Assembly: GCA_963170055.1 (NCBI GenBank) | Contig: CAUJGJ010000329.1 | Location: forward strand, 1 to 64,000 | Reading direction: 5' to 3' | Length of the DNA stretch: 64,000 nucleotides | Source: Halisarca cf. caerulea | Taxonomy: Eukaryota; Porifera; Demospongiae; Chondrillida; Halisarcidae | In this document: positions 1 through 63,576 of the stretch, piece after piece | How the letters are laid out: each line of letters starts with the position of its first letter | Position numbering within the stretch: the first letter of the stretch is position 1 | Translations under genes and position numbers: made by a program | Notes under the pieces: generated by a model | The model's input: only the letters and a program-made list of their open reading frames with translations | What the model was told of the DNA's origin: nothing | Databases searched by the model: none

Positions 1-220
1 ATACATATATATATATTTGTATCCTGGTGTGGGGGCGAATTATGGGTGGATCAAAGGAAAAAGTGTACTGACATTTGTGATGTAGCACAGGTCACTGGTC
101 CACGCACACTTCCTAATTGATGTCAATTGATGTCAATTAGTAGTGTAAGTGGTTGGAACTGATGAACAGATGAGACTGTGCACACCAACAGTCAACAGTG
201 AATTGTTTGCCGGGATACAA

Positions 221-344
221 ATTAGTTATATCCTGTCCAGGTGTGCTGCAGCAGAGAAATGCAGTGCTGATTACCTTGGGCTTCACCTTTGGTCAATCAG
301 CACTGTATTTCTGCTGCAGCACACCTGCGCAGGATACAACTAAT
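221..344. repeat. Foldback hairpin, arms of about 50 bp, 22-nt loop
   Basis: Arm 221-272 pairs with 295-344. There are about four mismatched positions (two of them G-U on the + strand) and one 2-nt bulge. It lies in the intron upstream of the first visible LRR exon. The size and pairing resemble a microRNA precursor or a tiny foldback MITE. Confidence 0.75.
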
Positions 345-364
345 ACATGCATACATACATACAT

Positions 365-427
365 ACATATATATATATAATATGTTATATATTGTATACC
401 TATGCTTAATGAATATATATATATATA

Positions 428-474
<47 letters not shown>
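365..474. repeat. AT microsatellites before the first exon
   Basis: Two (AT)n tracts (about 365-384 and 430-474) separated by AT-rich DNA, upstream of the 515 acceptor. Nothing else is seen in 1-515 except the hairpin. Confidence 0.9.
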
Positions 475-476
<2 letters not shown>

Positions 477-515
477 TTTACTAGTTCAATTTCTTTGTCT
501 GTATTGATTATACAG

Positions 516-35671
<35,156 letters not shown>

Positions 35672-35759
35672 ACAGATATTTTGAAGTTTATGGATTATTT
35701 TGTTTGACTACGAAAAAATGTGTTCAAGTTTGATATTATTGTAGAGTTTTTTTGTTTGC

Positions 35760-35765
35760 AATAAA
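35760..35765 (+). terminator. Poly(A) signal AATAAA of the LRRK1-like gene
   Basis: Canonical AATAAA lies 89 bases after the stop codon, in an AT-rich 3' untranslated region. A (TG)n tract from 35860 could serve as the downstream GU-rich element, although it starts about 95 bases away. Confidence 0.7.
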
Positions 35766-35859
35766 GTATAGTAGTGATAAGATTGCATGTTATGAACTCC
35801 TTGGCAATGATAATGTATACGGGTATTTCTCACTTGCTCTCACTCACACCCTCTGCACG

Positions 35860-35860
35860 C

Positions 35861-35895
<35 letters not shown>

Positions 35896-35932
35896 AGTGC
35901 ATATGTGTGCGTGTGTGCGTGTGTGTGTGTGT

Positions 35933-35993
<61 letters not shown>
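35860..35993 (+). repeat. (TG)n microsatellite after the LRRK1-like gene
   Basis: Interrupted TG tract about 95 bases downstream of the AATAAA signal. 35994-36565 beyond it holds an AT tract (36301-36328) and no gene. Confidence 0.95.
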
Positions 35994-35996
<3 letters not shown>

Positions 35997-36298
35997 AAGT
36001 ATGCTGGAAATATAATCTTATAGGGTTCCAGATTTGTCATTTGTGGCTGCACGTTCTTGACGTTATATCTCCCTGCCTGACCCTTCGAGGTTGGGTCTGG
36101 TACCCTGGATTGTATGACATTTGGGAACAAATTAGCAATCAAGGAATCGATTACTCGAGCTCAAGACTCTGGCCATATTATGATTGCAATAGCTAATGAT
36201 TATATGTGAGAATATTAATATCGATCAGGGAAAACTCGGAAATTAAGAACAAAATAATATAGGACAAATTTCAGAGTAGAGTAGAAAAACATAATTAT

Positions 36299-36335
<37 letters not shown>

Positions 36336-36565
36336 GTGTAGTCCACATAATTCAAATCTGTTTAATACAAATTTTCGCTATATTCAAATAAAACTTCAGT
36401 GAATTAACATGCTGAAGAATCCAAAGCAGGAGACTTTAATAAGCATAGAGCTGTCAGTTTAGTCTTTCTAATGGATCACTTTTCTGCTACTCTGTTACTA
36501 ATCTCTCTGTCAATGAGGTACAGTATATGATAATCTTCTCATACAGTAAAACTTTGGGATACATG

Positions 36566-36739
36566 CAGTCAAACTTGGTTAGAAAGTCACTGTTTACAAC
36601 ATCAACCTCTTTACAACAACACACATGACAGAAACGAATTCAATGGTCTTTGTACTAAATGTCCTGGTTACAACAACAGCTTGGTTATAACAGCACATTG
36701 TAGTGGCACCAGGGGTGTCATTGTAAACAAGGTTGACTG
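36566..36739. mobile_element. Pogo-like MITE, 174 bp
   Basis: Left CAGTCAAACTTGGTTAGAAA, inverted right CAGTCAACCTTGTTTACAAT; TA follows the right end. Intergenic, just before the CRE region. Confidence 0.6.
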
Positions 36740-36941
36740 TAGTTCCTTTGCACTTGAAACCTCCATCTAGGCATTATGAAGCCAACATTTACCTTTCATT
36801 TTGTTATGAAGACATTTAGTATGAAGGAATTCAACATTACCCATACAACATATGGATACCCATAATTCAAAATTCCTGTTAATTCAAACTTATTGTTGCT
36901 CTCCCAAAGATTTGAATTATGTGCACTACACTTCCACTAAG

Positions 36942-37415
36942 ATGACGTCACAAAATGGACGGAAGGGTCGGCTTCGCCAGACTATTGGGCGCTTATATCG
37001 AGAACTAGTCGCCTCTGTACAGTCCGGCAGTGTGCTCGAAACACTGAGATTGTGGTGAGTTGTCTACCAGTCCTATATAGTTAGTCGATCACTTTTTTTA
37101 TTTGTACTAATCCTTCATCCCATTGTATTCGCGGGGAGTATAGTTAGGCCATTGTGCGAGAGAGCTTACTAACCCATGTGTACTATATTCCGTCAAATCG
37201 AACAAATTCGTAAAGTTCTTGTAAATGTGTCTAATGTGAATGTTCTCTTTTGTTCCTTGCGGTGTCATAGGTGCCGTGTTGCCCACTTTTTCGCGGTGTG
37301 TCAGTCCCCGCGGGGTATTCATATCGACACACTTTATGTTATCAACGTCCGCTTCGCAACACGTTCCAGTCTAGTTGACGGCGTCCCGAGATACTCTAGA
37401 TACCTGCCACAATAG
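36942..37415 (+). CDS. Possible two-exon small gene (85 aa), or untranslated first exon of OSTF1
   Basis: ATG at 36942 opens an exon to 37054 with a strong donor (gtgagt). A phase-matched acceptor at 37270 (gtgtcatag) leads to an exon ending at a TAG (37413-37415), giving 85 residues. The N-terminal part contains GRLYRELVASVQ, a possible LYR motif; the rest resembles nothing I recognise. The ATG overlaps a perfect CRE palindrome (TGACGTCA, 36943-36950), which would be unusual inside a coding exon and normal at a promoter. The first exon could instead splice to the OSTF1 exon near 38147 as a 5' leader; the frame then meets a stop. Function unknown. Confidence 0.3.
36943..36950. promoter_or_regulatory. 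Perfect cAMP-response-element palindrome TGACGTCA
   Basis: An eight-base CRE consensus lies in a locally CpG-containing stretch about 1.3 kb before the OSTF1 start codon. CREB/ATF-family proteins bind this site in animal promoters. Its position just ahead of a donor at 37055 fits a transcription start region. Confidence 0.4.
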
Positions 37416-38240
37416 TTGGTTATTTGTAGCGTTAGGAGTCGTTCCTGATGGCGAATTCTCCAAATGAATGAAATACATCCAGTCATATGAATTTCCATAT
37501 ATGGTAATGATGTCTTCATGACCAAAGACTAGTACTTCAAATAGATTGTTGCATCTTGTACCTTGATTGATGCTTGAAGACTTACTGGATATTCTACATT
37601 GAACAGTGTATTCCATGGTGTCATCTGCAGCCCTTAAATATGGCACTTTTTGGTCATCCAAGCCTTCATCATGGAGATCAGTTTATTAACTTACATTGAA
37701 TTTCAGTGTGTTGTGTGTGTCGCAAAATGTAAAGCACCTGGTCCATCTCTTGTCTACACAATTCCTGCATTGAGTGTGAACGTTAGGAATATGGCTAGTG
37801 TGCCAAAATGACATAGCTAATATTGTGATAGGAGGATACAGTGTTCCTATGTTCTTAGTTCTTCCTTCAAATGACAACTGTGTGGATATTTTATGATTCC
37901 CAGGCTGAGCGCTTATCTTATTACCTCTTTCTCCTACTTGTGTCTGCTCTGCTAAAACTAGTGGCTAAGTCTTGCTCTTCCCGTTGTTTTTTTCCAATAT
38001 AATTCCTCCAGTGAAAATATTATGTAAATGTTGAAGATGGGTTGTTCCCTGACTCTGTATATTATGCTGTATTGTGGTATTCGTGAAGTTTTAGTTTTTG
38101 TTTCAATTCTATCAATGTCCATGTTGCATGATACATGTTATTGCAGCTGTTTACGTGGCACTTTGCTGTTCTGTACATTATAGAGTTGTGTAGCGAGTGC
38201 CTCTGCGTACAGCCAGAGTTCACAGGTCACTCCAGTCAAA

Positions 38241-41200
38241 ATGTCTAGGAAACCACCTCCTCCACCAAAGGCTAAACCAGGTGTGCGTCTGTATTTATAT
38301 TGCGTACTGTAATGGGGGGGGGGGGGGGGGGGGGGGTGTCTGTGGCATAGTTGGTGGAGCAGGTGATTCTGAGGCCAGGCCATGGGATAGATGAAGGTCT
38401 ATCCCCAGCAAAAGTGACTCTTTGGCGCTTTTTTCCTACACCCCCCTACCAACAAAAGCGGAAAGCAAAGGAGAACATCAACTATAGCCAGCAAATTGAT
38501 TGAACATAATTGTTACATTTGATTGTTTGTTTGTTGTTTGATGTTTGTGTATTAAATTGCCATGTATGTGACCACAGGACCCCCCGGAAGACCAGAAAAT
38601 GGCTGTAGGGGCATCCTGTCTAAATATTGAAATTTGCTAGATTTTACACTCGATACATGTGTACAGTAGAACCTCGTTAGAAAGAACACTGTTAATGACT
38701 AATACCTGGTTAGGAAGTACAAGGATATGATACCCCAGCCTATAACCCGTAATACTAATCTTAATGGTTAGCAAGTACTGCTGATAGTGAGTAGCAATTT
38801 GGAGGGTCCCCAGGTGTATTCACTAACGAGGTTAGACTGTATTGTATTACCGTCCTTATATGCTTTAATTTTTTGCGGGGTGAAGCTTTTGCAGATCTTG
38901 GCTTTTGGTGATTTTCACATTTTTTCTATTCATGGACAGCCATGTTTTGCCATTGTACCAGAGCCCAATCTAATTTTCGCGGGTGTAAAGTTTTGCAGAT
39001 GGATGAAAAGCTATGAATATCATGAAAGTTTATTCGTGTGAAAATTAAAGCGTATACGGCATATGTTTATATCGTGGTGTTATACTTTCCTGTGAAGACT
39101 TAGCATGACATTGTGCCAAAGTATTTTGATTTATCATTGATATTTCTGGTGACTTGGGGATATTTATGGCCAGTATTATTCACATTGTCAAGTGGACTTT
39201 GTTTAGCTAGGAACATGTCGGTACTTTTGGTCTGGTATTTATGCCATGTATACTACACTGAGGGTGAATTGTTTAGTAATGTGTATTTCTGTCACCCAAA
39301 ACGATACATTTACAAAATTTAGTCTCAAAATGTCTGAATATTCAGTATTTCTATTTGTTTGTGTGTTTGTTCCTAAGCTTGTTTGGTGCCCTTTGCAGAC
39401 CAGCCACTTAGCTGAAAGGGTCACCACACTATAAACAGTGGTAGTGGTGGCAGTGTGATGTGGTGGCAGTGGTAGTGGTGGCAGTGTGATGTGCTGGCAG
39501 TGTGATGTGGTGGCAGTGGTAGTGGTGGCAGTGTGATGTGCTGGCAGTGTGATGTGGTGGCAGTGGTAGTGGTGGCAGTGGTAGTGGTGGCAGTGGTAGT
39601 GCTGGCAGTGTGATGTGGTGGCAGTGGTAGTGCTGGAAGTGTGATGTGGTGGCAGTGGTAGTGCTGGCAGTGGTAGTGCTGGCAGTGTGATGTGGTGGCA
39701 GTGGTAGTGGTGGCAGTGGTAGTGCTGGCAGTGGTAGTGGTGGCAGTGGTAGTGCTGGCAGTGTGATGTGGTGGCAGTGTGATGTGGTGGCAGTGTGATG
39801 TGGTGGCAGTGGTAGTGGTGGCAGTGGTAGTGGTGGCAGTGGTAGTGCTGGCAGTGTGATGTGGTGGCAGTGTGATGTGGTGGCAGTGTGATGTGGTGGC
39901 AGTGGTAGTGATGGCAGTGGTAGTGCTGACAGTGTGATGTGGTGGCAGTGTGATGTGGTGGCAGTGTGATGTGGTGGCAGTGGTAGTGGTGGCAGTGGTA
40001 GTGCTGGCAGTGGTAGTGTTGGCAGTGTGTTGTGGTGGCAGTGGTAGTGCTGGCAGTGGTAGTGCTGGCAGTGTGTTGTGGTGGCGAGTATAGTGATTTT
40101 GTTTCTTTTGTTTTCGTAGGCCATGTCCAAGTTGTCCGTGCAATATACCCTTACACTGCTCAGCAGGTAAGATCATCCTGCACACAGTCCTGGGTTAACT
40201 GCTGTATGATAAGGTGTCCTAACCGTTCATTTCCTTGTAGAAAGATGAACTTACGTTCAATGAAGGAGATCTACTGTACATCATTGAAAAGGTGACTTAT
40301 TGCTGTAGACTAAATGTGGCTTGAAAGTAGCATGTGCCCACTTTCACAAGCTCAGTGTGATTCAAATGATAGCACTACTTACCATGACTTTTGGATTTTC
40401 TGTGAGTGGCCTGTAAACTTGTTAACAAAAAGTAGTGCTGTCACCCAAGACACTGGCACTAAATGCTAAAAGGATACGGTAGATCTATGCACTTCAACCA
40501 ACTGACTCACCTTTTTGGATTGGTATACCTTTGTCACATGCAATCTCTCTTTGTGCTTGTAACCATGTTACAGTCTGAATCAGGATGGTGGAAGGCTCGG
40601 GTTGGAGGTAGTAAAGGGAAGGAAGGTCTGATTCCGGCTAACTACAGTGAGTGATATTATCATCTACACGTATTTGTGTAGACAGGCAGTGGAGTAGAAG
40701 CCGTAGGAGATGTACCCTGTACACCTTCCAATGTCCCTAGTTACTTCTAGTCCAGTACATAGATAGCAGCAGGCTTCAGTCAGCTGTTACCTTATTGAGC
40801 TGACACAAATCATGACCTTCCCCTTGATTGCCTCATATGAGATCTGTTACAGTGCATTGGAAATATGAGCTGCTTGAATTAAGCCAGCTAGTGTGATATA
40901 TGGAGCTCGTGTGATCATAGGATATCGTTTTACTACACAACTATACCTGGAGGCGTATACATATGTATATACAGCTGATCCCCTGCATGCGTATGGGATA
41001 TATTATGTAGCTTCGAGCTCGCTTATGTGTGTATTGCAGTGTTCAATGCTACGCTTGTATTTGTGTACATATGTACCAGAATCTGATGTTATTAGTGTAG
41101 TAGTGTATGCTGATATCATCGTGTATATTCTGTTTTGTAGTCGAAGCTTCTACTGAGACTGTGGAGAATGTCTTACATGAGGCTGCCAAGAGAGGTGTGT

Positions 41201-43095
41201 TGTTCAGTAGGTGCAGGCTAGTTATCTAGTTCTTTGCTACAGTGTAACCTCTTAAGACAAGCTTGCTTGCTGTGGAAGTTCTCCCTTTTAAGTTCAAGAG
41301 TAGAAATCAGTATGATGTTCTGTGAAGTTGCAATTCTCTGGACTGTTTAATAGCTATTTAAGAATGTTCCTTTAGATTTTGTCTCGTGATGGTTCCACTG
41401 CATATTATTTTGTATTTAACTGTCAGTGTGAGCATTTTCACAAAGGGTTCATCAGATACATGTACCTGTATTTGTGCATATGTATCTGGATACATGTTCA
41501 TAGATAGCTTATGATGTGTACTTATTTTTTGTAATTACATATGACACTGTATGTATGTACAGAAATGCTGCGTAAATGCAGTTCCATGAAAGTCTATGAA
41601 CTATATCAAGGAGATACTGTAGAATTTTTAGCATTCAAAGGATGCTTTCTCAGTAGTCACTTGCCTAGTTATTACTTAATATGTATGTAAACTTGTGTCT
41701 GATGTACATGTATGCAGGCTGTGTGTTGCTTGCATTAGTAAGTTACATATGTGTACAAGATTTCTAGAGTATGTACACTGACCATTGCTTGTTTGCAGTG
41801 TTTTCATTGAATATGTGTATCCGTGTGTTTGTAGGAAATATGTCATTTCTTGAAGAATGCCTGAGCAACAAGGTATGTTTTTTTCTGGGGAATTAAGTTT
41901 GCAATGTAAGGGACAGAATCAGGGCTAGAATGGGCTGTTTTATGTATTTGATGTAATATTTGGTATTTTTCCTAGTTAACCTGGTGAAGGCTCCTACGTT
42001 GTACTAATTCTGTGTGCTTACATCAGTGAGATTTAGTGTAATGTCTCATTAATACATGTATGATTTATCATAACAGATAATTCACCGAAACACTGCCATT
42101 CAGTATTGTTGTTGCCCAAAACGTCTTCTGTGGGAACTCTGAGGAGCTAATCAGCTGTTCTTTAACAAACAGTGCTCAAATTTTATAGCATATGTGTTGT
42201 CCACACATCAAGTGGCCACTTTAAACGATGAATGAACAGCCATTTTGTTATTCTAATTTTCGTCACCCTTTTTTAAAGTTTTGACACACACTGAAAGGTA
42301 GCGCATTTTGCTTCTTACCAATCTGATGAAATTGAGTGAATTCGTCACATGACTAATTTTTAGAGGATCAGAAGATAATATTCTTTAAAGCCGGCTTGAC
42401 ACCTAGACTACATCTTGCTCGGGAATGTCATTAAATGACTTAATAATGCTTTGAAGGGGAAGAAGCATACATAGTCAAAATGTTTTTGCAGTGTTGTAGT
42501 TGTGTAGTCATTGTATGGGAGAGCATGTACGTTCTTACTGTTCTACTTTTGAAGTATGTAGATTTGCTGTGTGATTGATAATGTAAATGTGTAAGAAAAT
42601 GGAATGATGTTTATCGGTGTCCTTTTATCTGTGAAGTTTGTTGTAATTTTATCAGGTATCTGTTAATGGGCTTGACAAATCAGGATCAACTCCCTTACAT
42701 TGGGCAGCAGCAGGAGGTCACATAGGTATGTTGACTGACTGACACCCAATAAGCGTTCTTCTCTCATCTGATAAAATAGAAGTTATATTGCTATACAGAG
42801 AAAACTATGTTAAGAACACCTCCGAAATGCAGCCACCTCTAACAGGACACCATTGCTTTGTTTCATTTGACACCTGTTGCTTTGTCATGTGTACATTTAA
42901 ACCTTCCAAAGGGTGATTCTTCATGGGAAGCAGAATTACATTTGTTTGCCATGCAAATTTCTCTTGTTTCACCCATCTAGACCAGGCACAACACACTTGT
43001 GCACGCACACACGCATGTACACACACATACACAAACACACACACACGCGCGCGCATGCATGCATACACACACGCACCCCACACACACACACACAG

Positions 43096-43144
<49 letters not shown>

Positions 43145-44644
43145 TCACCCTCTACCACCCTTGCTCTGAGTGACAAGCTCCAGTTGCAGTTACTGATATC
43201 CACATGCAAATACTGTCATATATATAATATACCAATAGCTGCATACATGTAAACATGTACATGTGTACATATACATAGTTTACTTGTTTATTCCATTTCT
43301 ACATTCAAATTACATACATGAATTCTCTTCTCTTTGTCTTCCATTTTCCACCTTTTATTTTTCATTTGTTAATGGTTTGCCATGTGTGTGTTGGAGGATC
43401 TTGGATGTGTTTACCCCAGCTACTATCTACCACTATACTACATCTAGAGGTGCTAGGATTTAGACTTTGTAACGAAAGTCGACCTTTTTTATCATAGTCT
43501 ATCGCTATTTTGCAATGTTCTATTTTCTGCAGAATGTGCAAAAGCTTTACTGCAAGTACCAAACTGTGAATTGAATGTGCAGGTGAGTTGTGCACAGTGA
43601 AACCTCTAGTATAGGACACCTCTAAAAGGGCAGCCACCTCCTTTGACAGGACACCATTGCTTTGCCCTATTTCCCAAGTTCCTTGCATTGACATACACAA
43701 TTTTAAACCTTCCGAAATAAGGACACCTCCTACAAGACAGCTGACATGGTCCCAGTGGTGTCCTTATTGTAGACGTTTCACTGTAGACCCATGAGGGACA
43801 TGCACTTGATGGCTACCTAGTGCTTATATTAAGTGCAGTGTAAGGAATCACCCTTGACTTACTTCTTCTTTTCCCAAGAATAAGCTGGGGGATACCCCAC
43901 TCCACAATGCAGCATGGAAAGGACATGCTCCAGTGGTTGAGCTGCTCTTGGAAAGAGGTAATGAGATGTTGTGACCTGTCTGTGCCATCCATCAGACCAA
44001 GTAATGCCGGCCTGTCCCATTGTATCTGTAGGAGCTCGCAAAGACATACGAAACAATGAGAAAATGCTCCCTAAGGATCTTGCTAGCAAATTTCCAGAAT
44101 GTGGAAGATTTCTAGTTGATCACAAAGGTTTGCACCTTATGTATCGAATGCTAATTTTGTCCCAAACTGCATTGCAATTTCACCAGGTGGTAGTTGTTTG
44201 TACGTTGTTCCATCTACTGTTACTGGATTACTCTGATATGTGTCTGTATTGACATCCACGCAGTCAGGAAACACACACCAAAACATGGTAACATGAAAGT
44301 GAATAATTATCGTGTTGCACTTTCCTACCAAAGGCAAATCATTATAGAGTTGCACAGTTGCTAGACTGAGTCCCATAGGTCTGGTATGAACTCTTTAGTT
44401 TCAGTATAATCTTGATATTCAAGCATGCAAACTCCTATTTTCAGTTGAAGTTTATTGAATAGAGATAAAATTTTTCACTTCTAGTCAGCCTCTTTTGATT
44501 GATACAGTGTTCAGACAAAACCAGGTTCTTTTATGTTTTGTGTACGATACACTCACTGACAGTCTGACAATACACTGATAGTTCCTATTCCTTCACGCAG
44601 TGTCTGAGGAAGGGTTTGAAGACGGTGCTGAAGACTCAGATTGA
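38241..44644 (+). CDS. OSTF1: OSTF1: SH3 and ankyrin-repeat adaptor, complete, 11 exons, 213 aa
   Basis: Small cytoplasmic adaptor that in vertebrates promotes osteoclast formation and binds Src-family and other partners through SH3. Exons: 38241-38280, 40120-40166, 40241-40291, 40574-40646, 41141-41194, 41835-41872, 42656-42725, 43533-43582, 43879-43957, 44032-44127, 44601-44644; all phases match. It starts [13 protein letters not shown], the proline-rich family N-terminus. SH3 (15-71) shows [21 protein letters not shown] and LIPANY. Ankyrin repeats follow with [19 protein letters not shown] and [11 protein letters not shown]. The acidic tail [12 protein letters not shown] resembles the vertebrate end. 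Length almost equals the human protein (214 residues). Intron 1 holds two MITEs, a SINE and a 650-bp tandem repeat. An acceptor near 38146 probably starts the exon carrying the ATG. Confidence 0.96.
38336..38530 (+). mobile_element. tRNA-derived SINE copy
   Basis: A-box-like TGGCATAGTTGG in the head. The body with CTTTTTTCCTACACCCCCC and CATCAACTATAGCCAGCAAA matches the two minus-strand copies. Preceded by a poly-G run (38313-38335). Lies in OSTF1 intron 1. Confidence 0.55.
38664..38839 (+). mobile_element. Pogo/Tigger-like MITE, 176 bp
   Basis: Reverse-complement copy of 21000-21175 with the same length and TA flanks, differing at few positions. Confidence 0.85.
38850..39059. mobile_element. 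MITE of the CCGTATA family, about 210 bp
   Basis: Left CCGTCCTTATATGCTTTAAT, inverted right CCGTATACGCTTTAATTTTC; TA precedes the left end. Sits directly next to the 38664 MITE. Confidence 0.7.
39435..40085. repeat. 650-bp GTGGCAGTG tandem repeat in OSTF1 intron 1
   Basis: Mixed 12-15-bp units (ggcagtggtagtggt and ggcagtgtgatgtggt). Ends 35 bases before the acceptor of exon 2. Produces long but meaningless open frames on the minus strand. Confidence 0.95.
42808..42915. mobile_element. Partial MITE copy
   Basis: Matches the middle and right part of 43598-43786 (cagccacctc, aggacaccattgctttg, tttaaaccttcc). Ends are missing. Confidence 0.55.
43005..43142 (-). repeat. (CA)n microsatellite
   Basis: CA-oriented tract with GC interruptions, in the OSTF1 intron 42726-43532. 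Confidence 0.95.
43598..43786. mobile_element. Pogo-like MITE, about 189 bp
   Basis: Left CAGTGAAACCTCTAGTATAG, inverted right CAGTGAAACGTCTACAATAA. The shared motif AGGACACC occurs at both ends. Confidence 0.7.
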
Positions 44645-45009
44645 GAATTATTGAATTCCTTGTTACAAATTATAACTAAATTCTTCAAATGTGTGTTACT
44701 GATATAAGCATAATTATACGCACAGTTGTGCATGTGCTCCGAATGTTACATTGTAGAGTCTTCATCATATGATTATGTTACAGTTCTGTTTCTGAAGCAA
44801 TTCGCAGTAACCTCCGTAGGTCATAACAAATGCATAGCATAAGCTGTGGAGTTTTACAAAGTGCACGTGCGAAGAATTATATACGGTGCATAGTGCTTTC
44901 GTGCTACAGACACCCTAATTATCGTGTATACAGCTAGTGCGTGCTTACAGCTGTAGCCTACGTCATCGTACGTAATGGGCCGGGCGTGACTGCGATTTCC
45001 ACGAATCGT

Positions 45010-45114
45010 AGCGCGGCTCGTTCATCTTCTTTCCAGGTACGATCACTCAGAACTAAATCGTAATTTGGTCTGAAGAGAGGAGCAGGGAAGGAAGGAATCG
45101 TGCGATCACCGCAA
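45010..45114 (+). promoter_or_regulatory. Promoter / non-coding first exon of the HELZ2-like gene (approximate)
   Basis: A CpG-containing segment, including a TACGTCA half-CRE near 44958-44966, precedes a strong donor (gcaa|gtaagt at 45115). The next acceptor is at 46123, in front of the exon with the start codon. The transcription start cannot be fixed from sequence, so the left edge is a guess. It lies about 370 bases after the OSTF1 stop, so the two genes are closely spaced. Confidence 0.5.
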
Positions 45115-45206
45115 GTAAGTATGCATGTGTAATTTCTCTCTACTTTTTGTTTGGAATTGTTTCGCTGCATGAAACCAAGTTTGGTTTGATTTTCGACATA
45201 CGGCAG

Positions 45207-45418
45207 CAGGGTAAGTGGGGTAACTTGGAATACACGGGTAACTTGGAACAGAGCCTGTATCTTTTGCTATGATTAATCTGCTTGGCCATACTCGCTACTG
45301 CTGAATGCCCAATTCTTGAAGACATTGATTAAACATTGTAGCTTACTATTGACACTTCTTTTACTCGGTCGTTCCAAGTTACCCAGGCGTTCCAAGTTAC
45401 CCCGTATTACCTTACTGA
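45207..45418. mobile_element. MITE with repeated GGTAACTTGGAA ends, 212 bp
   Basis: About 43-bp imperfect terminal inverted repeats, each with two copies of GGTAACTTGGAA. Sits in the first intron of the HELZ2-like gene, about 100 bases after its donor. Confidence 0.7.
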
Positions 45419-46172
45419 CAGCGACCTCGCGCCCGCATGTGCAGAGCTTGACGAATCGATTCGTATTGGTACTACAGCACCCAGTCGACGCTAGTTTGAT
45501 TTGCGGGTCCACTGACGCGAATCCTACAAACTGAGGGCTATAGTGAGCCATTTCGATTAAATCAAGTATTGGGACACTCTTCTGCTTCATTCCTTAATGA
45601 TGAGCTGTTTGTTTTGTTTGCTGTTGAATTTGGTTTGTTCATAGACCCAGTGGAACTAACCATATACACATATTAATAGGCTTTAGGGTGAGGCAATTTG
45701 AAACAGTAAATTGAAAGCAGTGTCAACTTACAGGCCTTATTTTTGGTCAGCATTAGGGATTCAGGCATGTCAACTATGGCTAGATAGCATAGTTGTAACA
45801 AAGTAAAGACCCTGCTCTGCTTTACCCCTATTGTTCCATTTTACCCCACTTTACCGGCCTACTGGTAAGCAACATTGCAAGCAAAGCCATGCATATAATA
45901 TATAATTTATTTAGTACAATGTCATTCATTTTGATATTTAAATGCTAATATTATTAACCTCTTCTCAGATATGGGACATAATTTATGTAAATGCTCTAAC
46001 ACTTGGCTTTTAATGTATCCAAGAATAGACCAACTTGAAAACAGTACTTAAAGTTAGGCCTATGTCATTGGCCATCTAAACGCCTGATTCAGAAATGTAC
46101 ACAATGTCATATTCTCTCATCAGGTGCTAAGCAAGCTTCTCCACAAGTGCATCCATCTGTGAGTGGTAACTG

Positions 46173-63001
<16,829 letters not shown>

Positions 63002-63280
63002 GTATGCATGTGTTATAAACACACACTCAGTTGTCATGATAGAGTTAGAGATCAATGTCCATTTGTACATTGATTTTGATCAAACTGCTTAACAGTTTTA
63101 ATCACTGAAGTTGCTTCTAGCATTTTCACTCCATACATAAATTAATGTTGAAACTTGTGTGTATGTGGTAGTACATTTAATTGGCAAAATTCTGCACCCA
63201 GCGTGGGTGGTCCAGCTATGGCTGGACTGGTTTCTGCAAAGTGCTAACTTAAAATTTGAAACTTAACTAACTTCTTGCAG

Positions 63281-63576
63281 ACATTTTTGGGCCGCCGGAA
63301 GGCGGCCCTATATTGTTTTTACTTTCACCGGAAGTGTCCAGAACGTCCGGAACGATGTCTAGATATATATATATATATATATATGTCAACAACATGGCGG
63401 ACGCAAAGTCAGTACCTAATCTTTCGACTATATTTCGGTAAAATTCATTCGCTCGCTTCTGATTTTATCAGCGAAGAGTCTTTTCGACCAGAAGAGTTCT
63501 TCAAAGATGATTTCCAAGCGATTCGAGTTTCCAGGGCCGTGGGCGGCCCACGAGTTTTTTAAACTCGAATCGCTTG
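63281..63576. repeat. Inverted-repeat segment with GGGCCGCC hairpins
   Basis: 63289-63296 and 63301-63308 form a perfect GC hairpin with a 4-nt loop. 63515-63530 and 63561-63576 form a perfect 16-bp hairpin containing a second GGGCCG/CGGCCC hairpin. An AT tract lies at 63361-63386. Higher in GC than the surroundings. 63577-64000 shows nothing recognisable. Confidence 0.6.

Noticed and set aside
39421..40185. 254-aa and 233-aa minus-strand frames
   Set aside because: They are produced by the GTGGCAGTG tandem repeat in OSTF1 intron 1 and have no domain content.
63400..63450. ATGGCGGACGCAAAG start followed by a donor-like gtaaaa and a tcag acceptor
   Set aside because: The implied intron would be only about 34 bases and the frame stops immediately without it.
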